From WRHT01 sp031550525 (GTDB lineage Bacteria > Desulfobacterota > Desulfovibrionia > Desulfovibrionales > Desulfovibrionaceae): 64,000 nucleotides of DNA. Below, piece by piece: positions 49,548 through 58,767 of the stretch. Position numbers and translations under genes: made by a program. The notes below the pieces were generated by a model. It saw only the letters and a list, made by a program, of their open reading frames with translations. It was not told where the DNA came from and did no database searches. Location: assembly GCA_031550525.1 (NCBI GenBank), contig JAVBON010000002.1, positions 186,001-250,000 on the forward strand, written 5' to 3'. How positions within the stretch are numbered: the stretch's first letter is position 1; each line of letters begins with the position of its first letter.

Positions 49548-51179
49548 ATGACCCAACGCCCCAAGTCCAATGACGTTCTTAACACCACAAACCGTGGCAC
49601 GCCTGCGGAATCAGGCCTATGCACCCTGTGCCGGGCCGATTGCGCGGGCAAATGCGAAACATGGCTCTCATGCCTTAAAGGGCGCGATGTGCTGTACCCC
49701 CGAGATTTCGGGCAGATCACATCAGGCAGCGGCAACACCGCGCCGCAGGGGGCCTGCTATAGCGCCCTGCGCGTGCAGGGCTATGCCTACGGAGCCGAAA
49801 ACGCGCCGGAAAGCGCCAAAACAGGCGATGTGCTGTTTACCGATGTTTCGCTGAGAACAACCATCGGACAAAAACGTAAAATACCCTGCCGTTACCCGTT
49901 TATTACAGGCGCTCTCGGCTCCACGGCCATTGCGGCGCGCTATTGGGATTCGCTTGCCTCCGGCTGCGCCTTGTGCGGCATACCGGTTGTAATAGGCGAA
50001 AACGTGGTGGGTATAGACAAAGCGGCCGAATTCAGCCAGGGCAAAGTGAAAAAAGCCCCGGAGCTGGACAGGCGCATTGCCAGTTACCAGCGTTACCAGG
50101 ACGGATTCGGCGCGATTTTCGTGCAAATGAACGTGGAAGACACGCGTAACGGCGTGGCGGAATACGTTATTGAAAAATTCGGCGACAAAGTGGTGCTGGA
50201 ACTTAAATGGGGCCAGGGCGCTAAAAACATTGGCGGCGAAATTTCCGTTACCGACATAGAATATGCGCGTTTTTTAAGCAAACGCGGCTACCTGCTGGAC
50301 CCTGACCCCAACAAGGCCGAAGTTGAGGCTGCCTACCATGACGGCATTATGCACTTTGCCCGCCACAGCCGCCTTGGCTACACCAATTTGCAAAGCGTTG
50401 AAGAAGTGCGGGAAAGTTTTTTGCAAAGCGTAAGCCACCTGCGCGGCTTGGGTTTTACCAACATAAGCCTTAAAACCGGAGCTTACGGCATGAAGGCTTT
50501 GGCCCTTTCCATGCGTTTGGCCGCTGAGGCAGGCCTTGATCTTTTGAATATCGACGGCGCTGGCGGCGGCACAGGCATGAGCCCCTGGGATATGATGGAG
50601 CATTGGGGCATACCCTCTTTGCATTTGCATTCCAAGGCTTATGAATACGCCCAGGTGCTGGAAAAACACGGCTTCACCGTGCCAGCGCTGGCCTTTGGCG
50701 GGGGTTTTGCAAGTTCCAGCGCTATTTTCAAGGGCCTTGCCCTGGGCGCGCCATACACAAAAATGATTTGCATGGGGCGCGCCATGATGATCCCCGGTTT
50801 TCTCGGTTCCAACATTGAAGGGGTACTGCGCCCGGCCAGAAAGGCCCTGACTGGCGGTAACTGGAATGCGTTGCCTAAAACCGTTGCCGACATAGGCGCT
50901 ACGCCGGAAGCCATTTTCGCGGGCTACCATAGCGTGGAAGAAAAGCTTGGCAAAGCGGCCATGGCGGAACTGCCCCTGGGGGCCGTGGCCATGTGGACGA
51001 TGGTGGATAAACTGGCCGCTGGCCTGCAGCAGTTCATGGCCGGAGCCAGAAAGTTCAACCTCGAAGCCATAAGCCGCACCGATATCCTCTCCGCCAACCG
51101 CGAAGTTGAAAGCGTAACAGGCATTCCGTTTATGACGGATTTTCAAGATGAGGCGGCAAAAAGCATTCTGACAAGCTAA
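49548..51179 (+). CDS. FMN-binding glutamate-synthase-family protein
   Basis: The 543 residues match the FMN/Fe-S domain 2 of glutamate synthase in stand-alone form: PFITGALGSTAIAARYWDSLA, GIPVVIGENVVG, VVLELKWGQGAKNIGGEISV, FTNISLKTGAYGMKALALSM, LLNIDGAGGGTGMSPWDMMEHWG and ALAFGGGFASSSAIFKGLALGA. An N-terminal Cys set (CTLCRADCAGKCETWLSC) could bind a cluster. GAGGTG precedes the ATG. Short forms like this lack the glutaminase domain, so it may serve as a ferredoxin-linked amino-acid synthase or a different flavin oxidoreductase. Confidence 0.88.
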   Translation: MTQRPKSNDVLNTTNRGTPAESGLCTLCRADCAGKCETWLSCLKGRDVLYPRDFGQITSGSGNTAPQGACYSALRVQGYAYGAENAPESAKTGDVLFTDVSLRTTIGQKRKIPCRYPFITGALGSTAIAARYWDSLASGCALCGIPVVIGENVVGIDKAAEFSQGKVKKAPELDRRIASYQRYQDGFGAIFVQMNVEDTRNGVAEYVIEKFGDKVVLELKWGQGAKNIGGEISVTDIEYARFLSKRGYLLDPDPNKAEVEAAYHDGIMHFARHSRLGYTNLQSVEEVRESFLQSVSHLRGLGFTNISLKTGAYGMKALALSMRLAAEAGLDLLNIDGAGGGTGMSPWDMMEHWGIPSLHLHSKAYEYAQVLEKHGFTVPALAFGGGFASSSAIFKGLALGAPYTKMICMGRAMMIPGFLGSNIEGVLRPARKALTGGNWNALPKTVADIGATPEAIFAGYHSVEEKLGKAAMAELPLGAVAMWTMVDKLAAGLQQFMAGARKFNLEAISRTDILSANREVESVTGIPFMTDFQDEAAKSILTS

Positions 51180-51718
51180 CTGCTTGTCGGCTCCCGCCGG
51201 GGTGGACGCAACGGGTATGGGCCGCGCCCAAACTCCATGGCCTGCCCCGGCGGATGCGTATGCAACGCGTAAGGGCGATAGCGCTTGCGCGGCAACAGGC
51301 ATTTTTTAGAAAACCACCCTGCCTTGCAAAACAGCCTGCCCTTCAAAACAGGCCAACGCCTCTCTCCGCTTCAGGGCTAGCTGCCATCCGGGCACAATAT
51401 TCGCCTAAACCATAGCAATCCGCTATTGTATTTTGCAAATCGCAAAGCCCCAGCCAATAAAGCAATCATATGACCCCACATTATTTTTTGCGTGGCATGA
51501 CGCATGACTCACTTGGATAATGGGATGGTTTTTGCTAAGGTCAAAAAGAGTTCAATATCAACTCTGCAAAAGACGGTGCAAAACGGCTGTACGCTTGGCT
51601 TGGGTTTTGCCTGGCCAGAATTTGTTCAGGGCGTGCGCCAAAACAGCGGCAGGTTATGCATGGATGGAAAGCCACCGTGTTTTCCGCGGCTGACCATGCC
51701 TACCCGGAGGAAAAATTT
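51180..51718. other. Intergenic region before the alcohol dehydrogenase gene
   Basis: About 540 bases with no supported gene. ACAAGCTAACTGCTTGT at the very end of the upstream gene could form a short hairpin. A/T-rich parts around 51420-51530 may contain the promoter. Open frames here show no recognisable protein. Confidence 0.4.
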
Positions 51719-52774
51719 ATGAAAGGTTTCGCAATGCTTGGTATAGGCAAAACAGGCTGGATAGAAAAGGAACGCCCCAAATGCGGCCCGCTTGACGCCA
51801 TAGTGCGCCCTCTGGCCCTCTCGCCATGCACGTCGGACGTGCATACGGTGTGGGAAGGAGCCGTGGGTGACCGTAAAGATATGATTTTGGGGCACGAAGG
51901 TGTTGGCGAAGTGGTAGAGGTCGGCTCGCTGGTAAAAGACTTCAAACCCGGCGACACAGTTATCATACCGGCCATTACCCCTGACTGGAACTCCCTTGAG
52001 GCCCAGGCGGGCTATTCCATGCATTCGCACGGCGCGCTGGGCGGTTGGAAGTTTTCCAACTTTAAAGACGGCGTTTTCGGCGAATTCTTTCATGTAAACG
52101 ACGCCGACGGCAACATGGCCCTGTTGCCCAAAGGGCTTGACATTGCAGCCAGCGTAATGCTGAGTGACATGATGCCCACGGGCGCGCACGGGGTTGAGCT
52201 GGCCGACGTGCAGTTCGGCGACCAGGTGGCCGTTATAGGCATAGGCCCTGTGGGTCTTATGGCCGTTGCCTTTGCCGCCCTGCGCGGCGCTTCGCGCATA
52301 TTTGCCGTGGGCTCGCGCCCCACTTGCGTGGAAGTAGCCAAAAAATACGGCGCTACCGACATAATCAACTACCGCGAAGGCGGAATTGTTGAGCAGATTA
52401 TGGACAGAACGCACAAAAAAGGCGTGGATAAAGTGGTAATAGCTGGCGGAAACGTCGATACCTTTATTGAAGCCGTTACCATACTCAAGCCAGGTGGGCG
52501 CATAGGCAACGTAAACTACTTGGGTGAAGGCGAATTTGTGCGCATACCACGCGTGGAATGGGGTGTTGGCATGGGCCACAAGCAAATTTTCGGCGGGCTT
52601 ATGCCCGGGGGACGCCTGAGAATGGAAAAACTGGCCTCCATGATTGTGGCAAACCGCATAGACCCTTCGCTTATGCTGACGCACCGGTTTAAGGGTTTTG
52701 AAAACGTCGAGCCAGCGCTTATGCTTATGAAAGATAAGCCGCGCGACCTTATCAAACCGGTTGTAATGATCTAA
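51719..52774 (+). CDS. NADP-dependent secondary alcohol dehydrogenase (zinc type)
   Basis: The 351-residue enzyme reads MKGFAMLGIGKTGWIEKERP and stays very close to the clostridial/Thermoanaerobacter secondary alcohol dehydrogenases in remembered sequence. Catalytic zinc ligands Cys37, His59 and Asp150 are present; the structural-zinc loop of horse-type enzymes is absent. Gly198, Ser199, Arg200 and Tyr218, the NADP-binding residues of that group, are all conserved. It would interconvert acetone/2-propanol or similar ketones and secondary alcohols, with NADPH as donor. CGGAGG lies 8 bases before the ATG. The strong likeness to Firmicutes enzymes suggests acquisition by transfer. Confidence 0.93.
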   Translation: MKGFAMLGIGKTGWIEKERPKCGPLDAIVRPLALSPCTSDVHTVWEGAVGDRKDMILGHEGVGEVVEVGSLVKDFKPGDTVIIPAITPDWNSLEAQAGYSMHSHGALGGWKFSNFKDGVFGEFFHVNDADGNMALLPKGLDIAASVMLSDMMPTGAHGVELADVQFGDQVAVIGIGPVGLMAVAFAALRGASRIFAVGSRPTCVEVAKKYGATDIINYREGGIVEQIMDRTHKKGVDKVVIAGGNVDTFIEAVTILKPGGRIGNVNYLGEGEFVRIPRVEWGVGMGHKQIFGGLMPGGRLRMEKLASMIVANRIDPSLMLTHRFKGFENVEPALMLMKDKPRDLIKPVVMI

Positions 52775-52814
52775 TAACCAAGTAAACGCGGCCTTGGCCG
52801 CAAACTGTAAAAAA

Positions 52815-52856
52815 ACGCCGTCCGTAAAGCACGCTTTACGGACGGCGCTCGTTATT
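52815..52856 (+). terminator. Terminator after alcohol dehydrogenase gene
   Basis: CGCCGTCCGTAAAGC and GCTTTACGGACGGCG form a 14-15 bp perfect stem followed by CTCGTTATTT. Confidence 0.8.
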
Positions 52857-53045
52857 TCCGCAAGGCCCCAAAATGGGCATGCCGCGCAAAAAATCCATAT
52901 TCCCCCACCTGCAAATATGCACACGGCAAGCGCAAAAATTATTCTTGTTATAATTTGTGAAATGAGAACGGGATTTGTTGACCCAAATGAGTACAGCGCA
53001 TACAAGATAAAATGGAACCATTGTAATTAGGCTAAAGGAACAACA

Positions 53046-55502
53046 ATGCGCGAGAACAAATATCACTTGTCGTCCTTGCTGGGCTATATGTTGATGTATT
53101 TTTCGGAATACGCCACAGTAAGAAACGCCTTGGGCGGGCAAAAAAAACTTGAAGGCACTGGGTTATTGTCCCAATTCAGGGCTTTGCGCGTAAATTGGCT
53201 TTATCTCTTGGCGCTGGTCATCAATATGACTTTTATGGTCTCCGGCATATTATTCCTTTTGTACTCCAGCAGGCTGAGTCATGAAGAGACCATAACCGAC
53301 ATTAAAGTAGCTACGCGGCAACTTAAATTTGCCATAGACGAGCATGTCAGCGAAGAACTTTCCACCCTTTCCTCAGCCGCCATCGCTATGGAAGGAAGCA
53401 CACTGCTGAATGAGAACAAAAAACTGTCCGACGATGACAAGGTGTTCGACAAAATAACACAGGCTCTTTCCTCCTATAATTCCTATGTGGAAATCGGCTT
53501 TGCCGGTTTGGACGGGCAGGCGGTATGGCGGGACAGCTTTGGCCGCAAGCGCTACACCAGCCAACTGAACGACGATTTCATCACCCAAGTGATAACCAAC
53601 CAAAAAACACTCAGCAACACACGTTGGGACGAAGTTAGCGGAACGCACGTAAATGTTTACGCCGTACCGATTTACGCCTCCGGCACTACCACGCTTAAGG
53701 GCGTGTTGTTCGCAGCGGCCCCTGAAGATCAAATGCGCGTTATAATCAACAACTCGCTGCATTCCGGGCAGGGGCTGGCTCATATTATCGACCGTAACGG
53801 CGTATATGTTGTAAAATCAAGAAACCCGATGTCATTAAGCACGGGCAACGATATTTTTGCCCTGCCCAAACCATTGGACCAAGCTACGCGCGATAAAATA
53901 CTAGCCACCATGCGCGATGGCCAAAGCGGATACCTGGTGAGCTCGATATACGGGGAGGACAGACTTATTGCATACGCTCCGCTGGACATAAACGACTGGT
54001 ATGTATTTTACATAGTGCCAGAAGATATGGTCAACGCGGGTTTGAAAAATATTATAAGCGGCGCCATGGCCATCATTATAGTAGCCATGATCATATTTGC
54101 GGCGTTTATCCTGCTGATACACAAAATAAACAACAAAGCCCGCCGCATGCTTGAAAATATCGCCTTTATCGACCCTGTAACCAACGAGCGCAACTATAAC
54201 AAATTTTTGCTGGATGCGAATATCATCCTTCGTAACTCCACAGGCAACAACTACGCGATTTGCTACAGCGACATCCAGGATTTCAGATACATAAACGATA
54301 TCTTCGGGCGCGCGGCGGGCGACAGGTTGCTGCGCTACTGGTCGGCTTTTTTGCACGAGATAACACATGAGGGAGAAATTTTTGGACGCATGGGCGGCGA
54401 CATTTTTGTGGCTTTGTTGAAATACCAGAGCAGGCACGAGCTTGAAAGGCGCTTTACAAGCATGGCCCACCGCATGGCTGTTTACCCAGAAACCCTCGCG
54501 CGCGGGTACAAAGTGGAAGTTTGCGGCGGAATGTACCTTATGGGAGAAACCAGCGATCGGCTTGGTCTTAACGACATGCTGGACAGGGCCATAACAGCGC
54601 AAAAGTCGGTTAAGAAAAAAAACGGCGGAATGCGCTTGGGTTTCTATTCGCGCGAAATGCGCGCGCAAAAACTTTGGGAGGCAAAAGTAGAAGCCACAAT
54701 GGAAACGGCGTTGGAGAACAACGAGTTTCACATGTATTTGCAACCCAAAATCGACATACAAAACGGAAACCGCATTATGGGGGCCGAAGCTCTGGCGCGC
54801 TGGATTCCACCCGACAAAGACCCCATACCGCCAGACAGGTTTATCGGCATTTTTGAGCGTAACGGCTTTATAGCGACGCTGGACAAATTCATTTTTGAAT
54901 CCGCCTGCCGCCATTATAGCGAAAGCGTTACATCAGGCAACACACCGCAGTATGTCCTTTCGGTAAACGTATCAAAACTCACCCTCATACAGCCGGAGTT
55001 TTGCACAATATATGCCGGCATCAAAGAACAATACGGCGTACCGGATGGTTTTATCGAGCTGGAGTTCACCGAAAGTTTGGTGTTTGAGAACCATGCCTTG
55101 CTGCAAGCCATAGTGTCGGCTTGCAAGCGCAACGGTTTTTTATGCTCGCTCGACGATTTCGGCGCGGGTTACTCCTCGCTCAATCTGCTGAAATCAATAT
55201 ATGTGGACGTGCTAAAGCTGGACAGGCAGTTTTTCAAGTACGGCGATAACCCGGCACGCGGGCGCGAACTGGTGAAAAACATTGTAGTCATGGCAAAAGC
55301 CTTGGGCATGAAAATAGTGGCCGAAGGCATTGACAGGCCGGAACAAGTTGAGCAGTTGCGCGAAATGGGCTGCGACGCAGTGCAAGGGTATATTTTTGCC
55401 AAACCCATGCCAGTTAATGATTTTGGCCAGTTCTACAAAAACTGGTGCGACAGCGGCGGGCAGCAGTGGGAGATAGATGAGATTGTAACTTCCCCATCGT
55501 GA
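53046..55502 (+). CDS. GGDEF/EAL protein with extracytoplasmic sensor; degenerate GGDEF
   Basis: The 818 residues show a first helix (about 55-77), a periplasmic dCache-like sensor (about 80-330, with VYAVPIYASGTTTLKGVLFAAA and GLAHIIDRNGVYVVKSRNP), a second helix (about 337-360), a GGDEF domain and an EAL domain. The GGDEF signature reads GGDIF, with the second acidic position lost, so cyclase activity is unlikely. The EAL part has GAEALARW, NVSKL, LEFTES, SLDDFGAGYSSL and VAEGI, all residues needed for c-di-GMP phosphodiesterase. AAAGGA precedes the ATG. It should sense an external ligand and lower c-di-GMP. Confidence 0.9.
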   Translation: MRENKYHLSSLLGYMLMYFSEYATVRNALGGQKKLEGTGLLSQFRALRVNWLYLLALVINMTFMVSGILFLLYSSRLSHEETITDIKVATRQLKFAIDEHVSEELSTLSSAAIAMEGSTLLNENKKLSDDDKVFDKITQALSSYNSYVEIGFAGLDGQAVWRDSFGRKRYTSQLNDDFITQVITNQKTLSNTRWDEVSGTHVNVYAVPIYASGTTTLKGVLFAAAPEDQMRVIINNSLHSGQGLAHIIDRNGVYVVKSRNPMSLSTGNDIFALPKPLDQATRDKILATMRDGQSGYLVSSIYGEDRLIAYAPLDINDWYVFYIVPEDMVNAGLKNIISGAMAIIIVAMIIFAAFILLIHKINNKARRMLENIAFIDPVTNERNYNKFLLDANIILRNSTGNNYAICYSDIQDFRYINDIFGRAAGDRLLRYWSAFLHEITHEGEIFGRMGGDIFVALLKYQSRHELERRFTSMAHRMAVYPETLARGYKVEVCGGMYLMGETSDRLGLNDMLDRAITAQKSVKKKNGGMRLGFYSREMRAQKLWEAKVEATMETALENNEFHMYLQPKIDIQNGNRIMGAEALARWIPPDKDPIPPDRFIGIFERNGFIATLDKFIFESACRHYSESVTSGNTPQYVLSVNVSKLTLIQPEFCTIYAGIKEQYGVPDGFIELEFTESLVFENHALLQAIVSACKRNGFLCSLDDFGAGYSSLNLLKSIYVDVLKLDRQFFKYGDNPARGRELVKNIVVMAKALGMKIVAEGIDRPEQVEQLREMGCDAVQGYIFAKPMPVNDFGQFYKNWCDSGGQQWEIDEIVTSPS

Positions 55503-55720
55503 TAGCTAAAACAAAAAAATCCATTCCGCCACTGCATTGGCACAAAAACAGCCCGCGTGAGGTGATAAAAACAATTGTTTTAAGGGCGGCGCGCGGTATA
55601 GCAAAAAAGGTTTTAAAGCCTGAAACTCACGGCGGATAACGGCTGATTAAAACTAAGCAAAATTTAGACGCACTTGTTATTGACACAAATGCGCTTCTAG
55701 ATTAGTTAATCCTCTCGCGT

Positions 55721-55798
55721 CGGGATGTAGCGCAGCCTGGCTAGCGCACCTGAATGGGGTTCAGGGGGTCGAGTGTTCAAATCACTTCATCCCGACCA
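55721..55798 (+). tRNA. tRNA-Pro(GGG)
   Basis: Full 78-base cloverleaf: acceptor CGGGATG / CATCCCG, D-arm GCGC..GCGC, anticodon stem CCTGA / TCAGG with loop ATGGGGT (anticodon GGG), T-arm GAGTG-TTCAAAT-CACTT, A and encoded CCA. Confidence 0.96.
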
Positions 55799-55803
55799 GA
55801 ATT

Positions 55804-55845
55804 TGAAAGACCCACGGCAAATTGCCGTGGGTCTTTCTTTATTTT
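55804..55845. terminator. Terminator shared by tRNA-Pro and rtcR
   Basis: GAAAGACCCACGGCAA and TTGCCGTGGGTCTTTC form an almost perfect long stem with T-rich sequence after it on the plus strand. It lies between the tRNA and the stop codon of the convergent rtcR gene. Confidence 0.85.
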
Positions 55846-57469
55846 ATATAGCGCCTTCAGCGCCTTTGATATCTGCCCACGAAAGATTAAACCGGGCGAG
55901 ATATTTACGCAGCCTGTCGGCATCGTTGGGGTTTTCCTTTACCTTGCGCGAGGCCGCAAACAGGCGGCGGCCCGCTTCGGAAAGCGTCGCGGCCTTTCGG
56001 CATTGGCGCACAACGCAAGCCAGTTGCGCCGCATCAAACAGGTCAAGTTCCGTTACCGCGTCTCCAAGCACAATCTGTAAAAGTTCGGCATCACTCGCGC
56101 CGCAATCGGTGGTTTTACCAGAAAGCGCCTTCCAGCCAAGCTTCAGGCGCTCCCATTCTTCGCGCGCTATGCCGGCATCAATGCGCCCCCCGTCGGCAAG
56201 GGTGCCCATGCGCATAACTGCAGCCGAAAGATCGCGAAAATTTCCGCACCAGGCGGCATCACGCCCTGTAGCCAAACCGATGAAAAGCTCGCGGGCCTCA
56301 CGGTTAAAATGTATCCGGCGGCCTGTTCTTTCCGCGAACCTCTCCAGCTCATAATCAAGGTTGGGTTCCACATCTTCCGGGCGCTCGGCCAGACCCGGCA
56401 GGCGAAAGGCCCATAGATTGATGCGGGCCAACAAATCCTCACGAAATTCTCCTGTGGCTGCAAGCTCTTCCAGCGGGCGATTCGTGCCGCAAATAAGCTG
56501 AAAATCGCTAATGCTTTCCGCATCCGCTCCAAGTGGATAAAAGCGTTTTTCCTCAATGGCCCGCAGCAACATGGCCTGTTCGTCGCCGCCCAGCTCGCCC
56601 ACCTCATCCAGAAAAAGAACGCCGCCGTCGGCCTGACGCAAAAGCCCTGCCCTATCCGCCATAGCCCCCGTAAAGGCCCCTTTTTTGTGCCCGAACAAGG
56701 TGGACATGGCCGCATCACCGCGCAACGTGGCACAGTTTACGGCAACAAATTCCCCATTGACCAGGCGGCGGCGTTTGCGCAGCTCGTACACAAGCCGTGC
56801 CAGACGCGATTTACCGGCCCCGGTGGGGCCTGTGAGCAAGATAGGCTCGGTGGATTCCGCGCCAACTTTTTCAATGCGTTCAATAGTGGCATTAAACGCC
56901 TTGTTGCGGGTATCTATGCCCGACTTCAAAAAAGAGGCGTCCACCTCCGCCTGCCGCCTGAACCTCTCTGCAATTCTGTCGTAGCGCGAAAGGTCCAAAT
57001 CTATTATGCCATATAAACCGGCAGGTTTCTGGTCTCTTTTGGGGTGGGGGCCGGTTTGCAGAAGACGGGCCGGAATATGGCGCGACTCTATAAGCAAGAA
57101 CAGACAAATCTGAATAACGTGCGTTCCTGTAGTTATATGAACCAGATAATCTTCATGCTCCGGGTCAAAAGAGTAGCTGCGGGCAAAATCGTACAAAGCC
57201 GCATAAACCTCTTCAAAATCCCACGGGTTGCGCAGTTCAAAAAGGTGCCGTTGAACGGACGTTTCCGGAGAAACCACGGCAAGATCCTTTACAACCATGT
57301 TGGCTATGGGCGCATGCGCCCGGCTGTATAGCAAATCAAGCCTATCTATGCGCAGGTCGTCGTGCTGGCCGAGGGCCACGGTGGGGCGCCAGCGCTCCCA
57401 GCGTTGCTGCCCCATACCACGGTCAAGCGTGGAACCGAGCATTCCTATAACTACTGTTTTCCGTTGCAT
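55844..57469 (-). CDS. rtcR: RtcR, sigma-54 activator of the RNA-repair operon
   Basis: Start at 57469 with AGGA upstream (longer frame rejected). The 541 residues have an N-terminal CARF-type ligand domain (about 1-185; VVIGMLGSTLDRG, VHITTGTHVIQICLFLL). An AAA+ sigma-54 interaction domain follows: Walker A GPTGAGKS 214-221, GAFTGA in KKGAFTGAMADRAG, Walker B VLFLDEVGELG, and a switch region ICGTNRPLEELA. A C-terminal helical region closes the protein. RtcR is known to sense RNA-damage signals through CARF and to activate rtcBA with sigma-54. It is divergent from rtcA, and a sigma-54 promoter lies between. Confidence 0.95.
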   Translation of the reverse strand: MQRKTVVIGMLGSTLDRGMGQQRWERWRPTVALGQHDDLRIDRLDLLYSRAHAPIANMVVKDLAVVSPETSVQRHLFELRNPWDFEEVYAALYDFARSYSFDPEHEDYLVHITTGTHVIQICLFLLIESRHIPARLLQTGPHPKRDQKPAGLYGIIDLDLSRYDRIAERFRRQAEVDASFLKSGIDTRNKAFNATIERIEKVGAESTEPILLTGPTGAGKSRLARLVYELRKRRRLVNGEFVAVNCATLRGDAAMSTLFGHKKGAFTGAMADRAGLLRQADGGVLFLDEVGELGGDEQAMLLRAIEEKRFYPLGADAESISDFQLICGTNRPLEELAATGEFREDLLARINLWAFRLPGLAERPEDVEPNLDYELERFAERTGRRIHFNREARELFIGLATGRDAAWCGNFRDLSAAVMRMGTLADGGRIDAGIAREEWERLKLGWKALSGKTTDCGASDAELLQIVLGDAVTELDLFDAAQLACVVRQCRKAATLSEAGRRLFAASRKVKENPNDADRLRKYLARFNLSWADIKGAEGAI

Positions 57470-57581
57470 ATTTATCCTATAGTATAAATTTTTATTATTT
57501 AAGATAACATAAAAACATACCGATAACAAGCATTAAATATTAAAACAATTAATATCAATATGTTATTTATTTACATCACAT

Positions 57582-57597
57582 TGGCACGCCTAATGCT
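57582..57597 (+). promoter_or_regulatory. Sigma-54 promoter of rtcAB
   Basis: TGGCACGCCTAATGCT fits TGGCAC-N5-TTGCW, with GG at 57583-57584 and GC at 57595-57596 separated by exactly 10 bases. It lies about 100 bases before rtcA. Upstream, ATAACAT (57504) and ATGTTAT (57560) form an inverted pair that could be the RtcR binding site. Confidence 0.85.
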
Positions 57598-57640
57598 ATG
57601 GAAAAGTTGCCCATAAGGACTGTCCAAAGGGCATGTCGTG

Positions 57641-57669
57641 CCCCGCAGGCGAGGAGTTGGCCTGCGGGG
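57641..57669 (+). promoter_or_regulatory. Hairpin in the rtcA 5' leader
   Basis: CCCCGCAGGC and GCCTGCGGGG form a perfect 10-bp stem around a 9-base loop (GAGGAGTTG), about 30 bases before the rtcA start. The loop holds a GAGGAG that resembles a ribosome-binding site. It could stabilise the mRNA or control translation. Confidence 0.55.
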
Positions 57670-57697
57670 TGGGGGCACACAAAAAAGGAACATTATC

Positions 57698-58750
57698 ATG
57701 CGGAATAAATACATTACCATAGACGGCAGCATGGGCGAAGGCGGCGGGCAGGTGCTCCGCGCCGCTCTGGCCTTATCCATGGCCTCGGGCAGGCCGTTCC
57801 ACATGGTCAACATACGGGCAAACCGCCCAAAGCCTGGCTTGAAGCGGCAACACCTTACCTGCGTAAAGGCCGCGCAAGCGCTTTGCGGCGCGGATGTTAA
57901 AGGCGACGCGCTCAACTCCCAGGAACTGGTTTTCAGGCCCGGCGCAGTACGCCCCGGCGAGTACGCTTTTAATGTGGGTACAGGCGGCAGCGTCACTCTG
58001 GTGCTGCAAGCCCTTGTGCCCGCCCTGTTGCTTGGCTCAACGCCATCGCGGCTTACGGTTACTGGAGGCACGCATGTGCCCTATGCGCCGCCCTTCGAAT
58101 TTATGCGCGACACGCTCTTCCCGCGCCTTGAGGCGCTAGGCCCCAGACTGGCGGCGCGTATGAACAGCGTTGGTTATATGGATATTGGCGGGGGCAGCGT
58201 GACGGTGGACATACACCCGGCAACAAAAAGCATTCCGTTTAATCAGCAGGATGCCGAACCGTTTAAAGGCGCGGAAGCCGCCATTTACGGTCACAATCTG
58301 CCCGATGGCATTATACAGCGGGAAATAGACGTGCTGTTGTCAGACCCCTATGCCTCGCTTGGGCTTACAGCAAAAACCATACGCCGCGAAGACAGCGCCA
58401 CATCACCTCACCCCGTTGAGGGCACGGGCAATATGGTGCTCATTACCGTGCGCCATGGCCGCTACGCCACAGTACTTGGCGAATGCGGCTGGCGGGGGCG
58501 CACTGCGGAAGTGGTGGCGCGGCAAGCCTGCAAACGCGCATTGCGTTTTGCAAGAGCGCATGTGCCGGTGGAAGAGCACCTTGTGGATCAACTGCTGGTG
58601 CCGCTGGCTATTGCCGGAGGCGGAAGCTTTGCGGCAGAAAGCATAACCCCGCACACACAAACCTGTCTGGCTGTTATTGAACAATTTACAAATATGAAAG
58701 CGGACCTGACTGCCGCCGAAACAAAAGGCACACTAGTTACCTTGCGCTAA
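57698..58750 (+). CDS. rtcA: RNA 3'-terminal phosphate cyclase
   Basis: RtcA turns RNA 3'-phosphate ends into 2',3'-cyclic phosphates using ATP through an RtcA-AMP intermediate. Start at 57698 with AAGGA 8 bases upstream. The 350 residues show IDGSMGEGGGQVLRAALALS at the start, HLTCVKAAQALCGADVKG, VTGGTHVPYAPPFEFM and the catalytic His in PVEEHLVDQLLVPLAIAGGG. Length and motif order match E. coli RtcA. rtcB follows 17 bases later, so both are made from the sigma-54 promoter under RtcR. Confidence 0.96.
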   Translation: MRNKYITIDGSMGEGGGQVLRAALALSMASGRPFHMVNIRANRPKPGLKRQHLTCVKAAQALCGADVKGDALNSQELVFRPGAVRPGEYAFNVGTGGSVTLVLQALVPALLLGSTPSRLTVTGGTHVPYAPPFEFMRDTLFPRLEALGPRLAARMNSVGYMDIGGGSVTVDIHPATKSIPFNQQDAEPFKGAEAAIYGHNLPDGIIQREIDVLLSDPYASLGLTAKTIRREDSATSPHPVEGTGNMVLITVRHGRYATVLGECGWRGRTAEVVARQACKRALRFARAHVPVEEHLVDQLLVPLAIAGGGSFAAESITPHTQTCLAVIEQFTNMKADLTAAETKGTLVTLR

Positions 58751-58767
58751 AATCCGCACGGAGAAAT

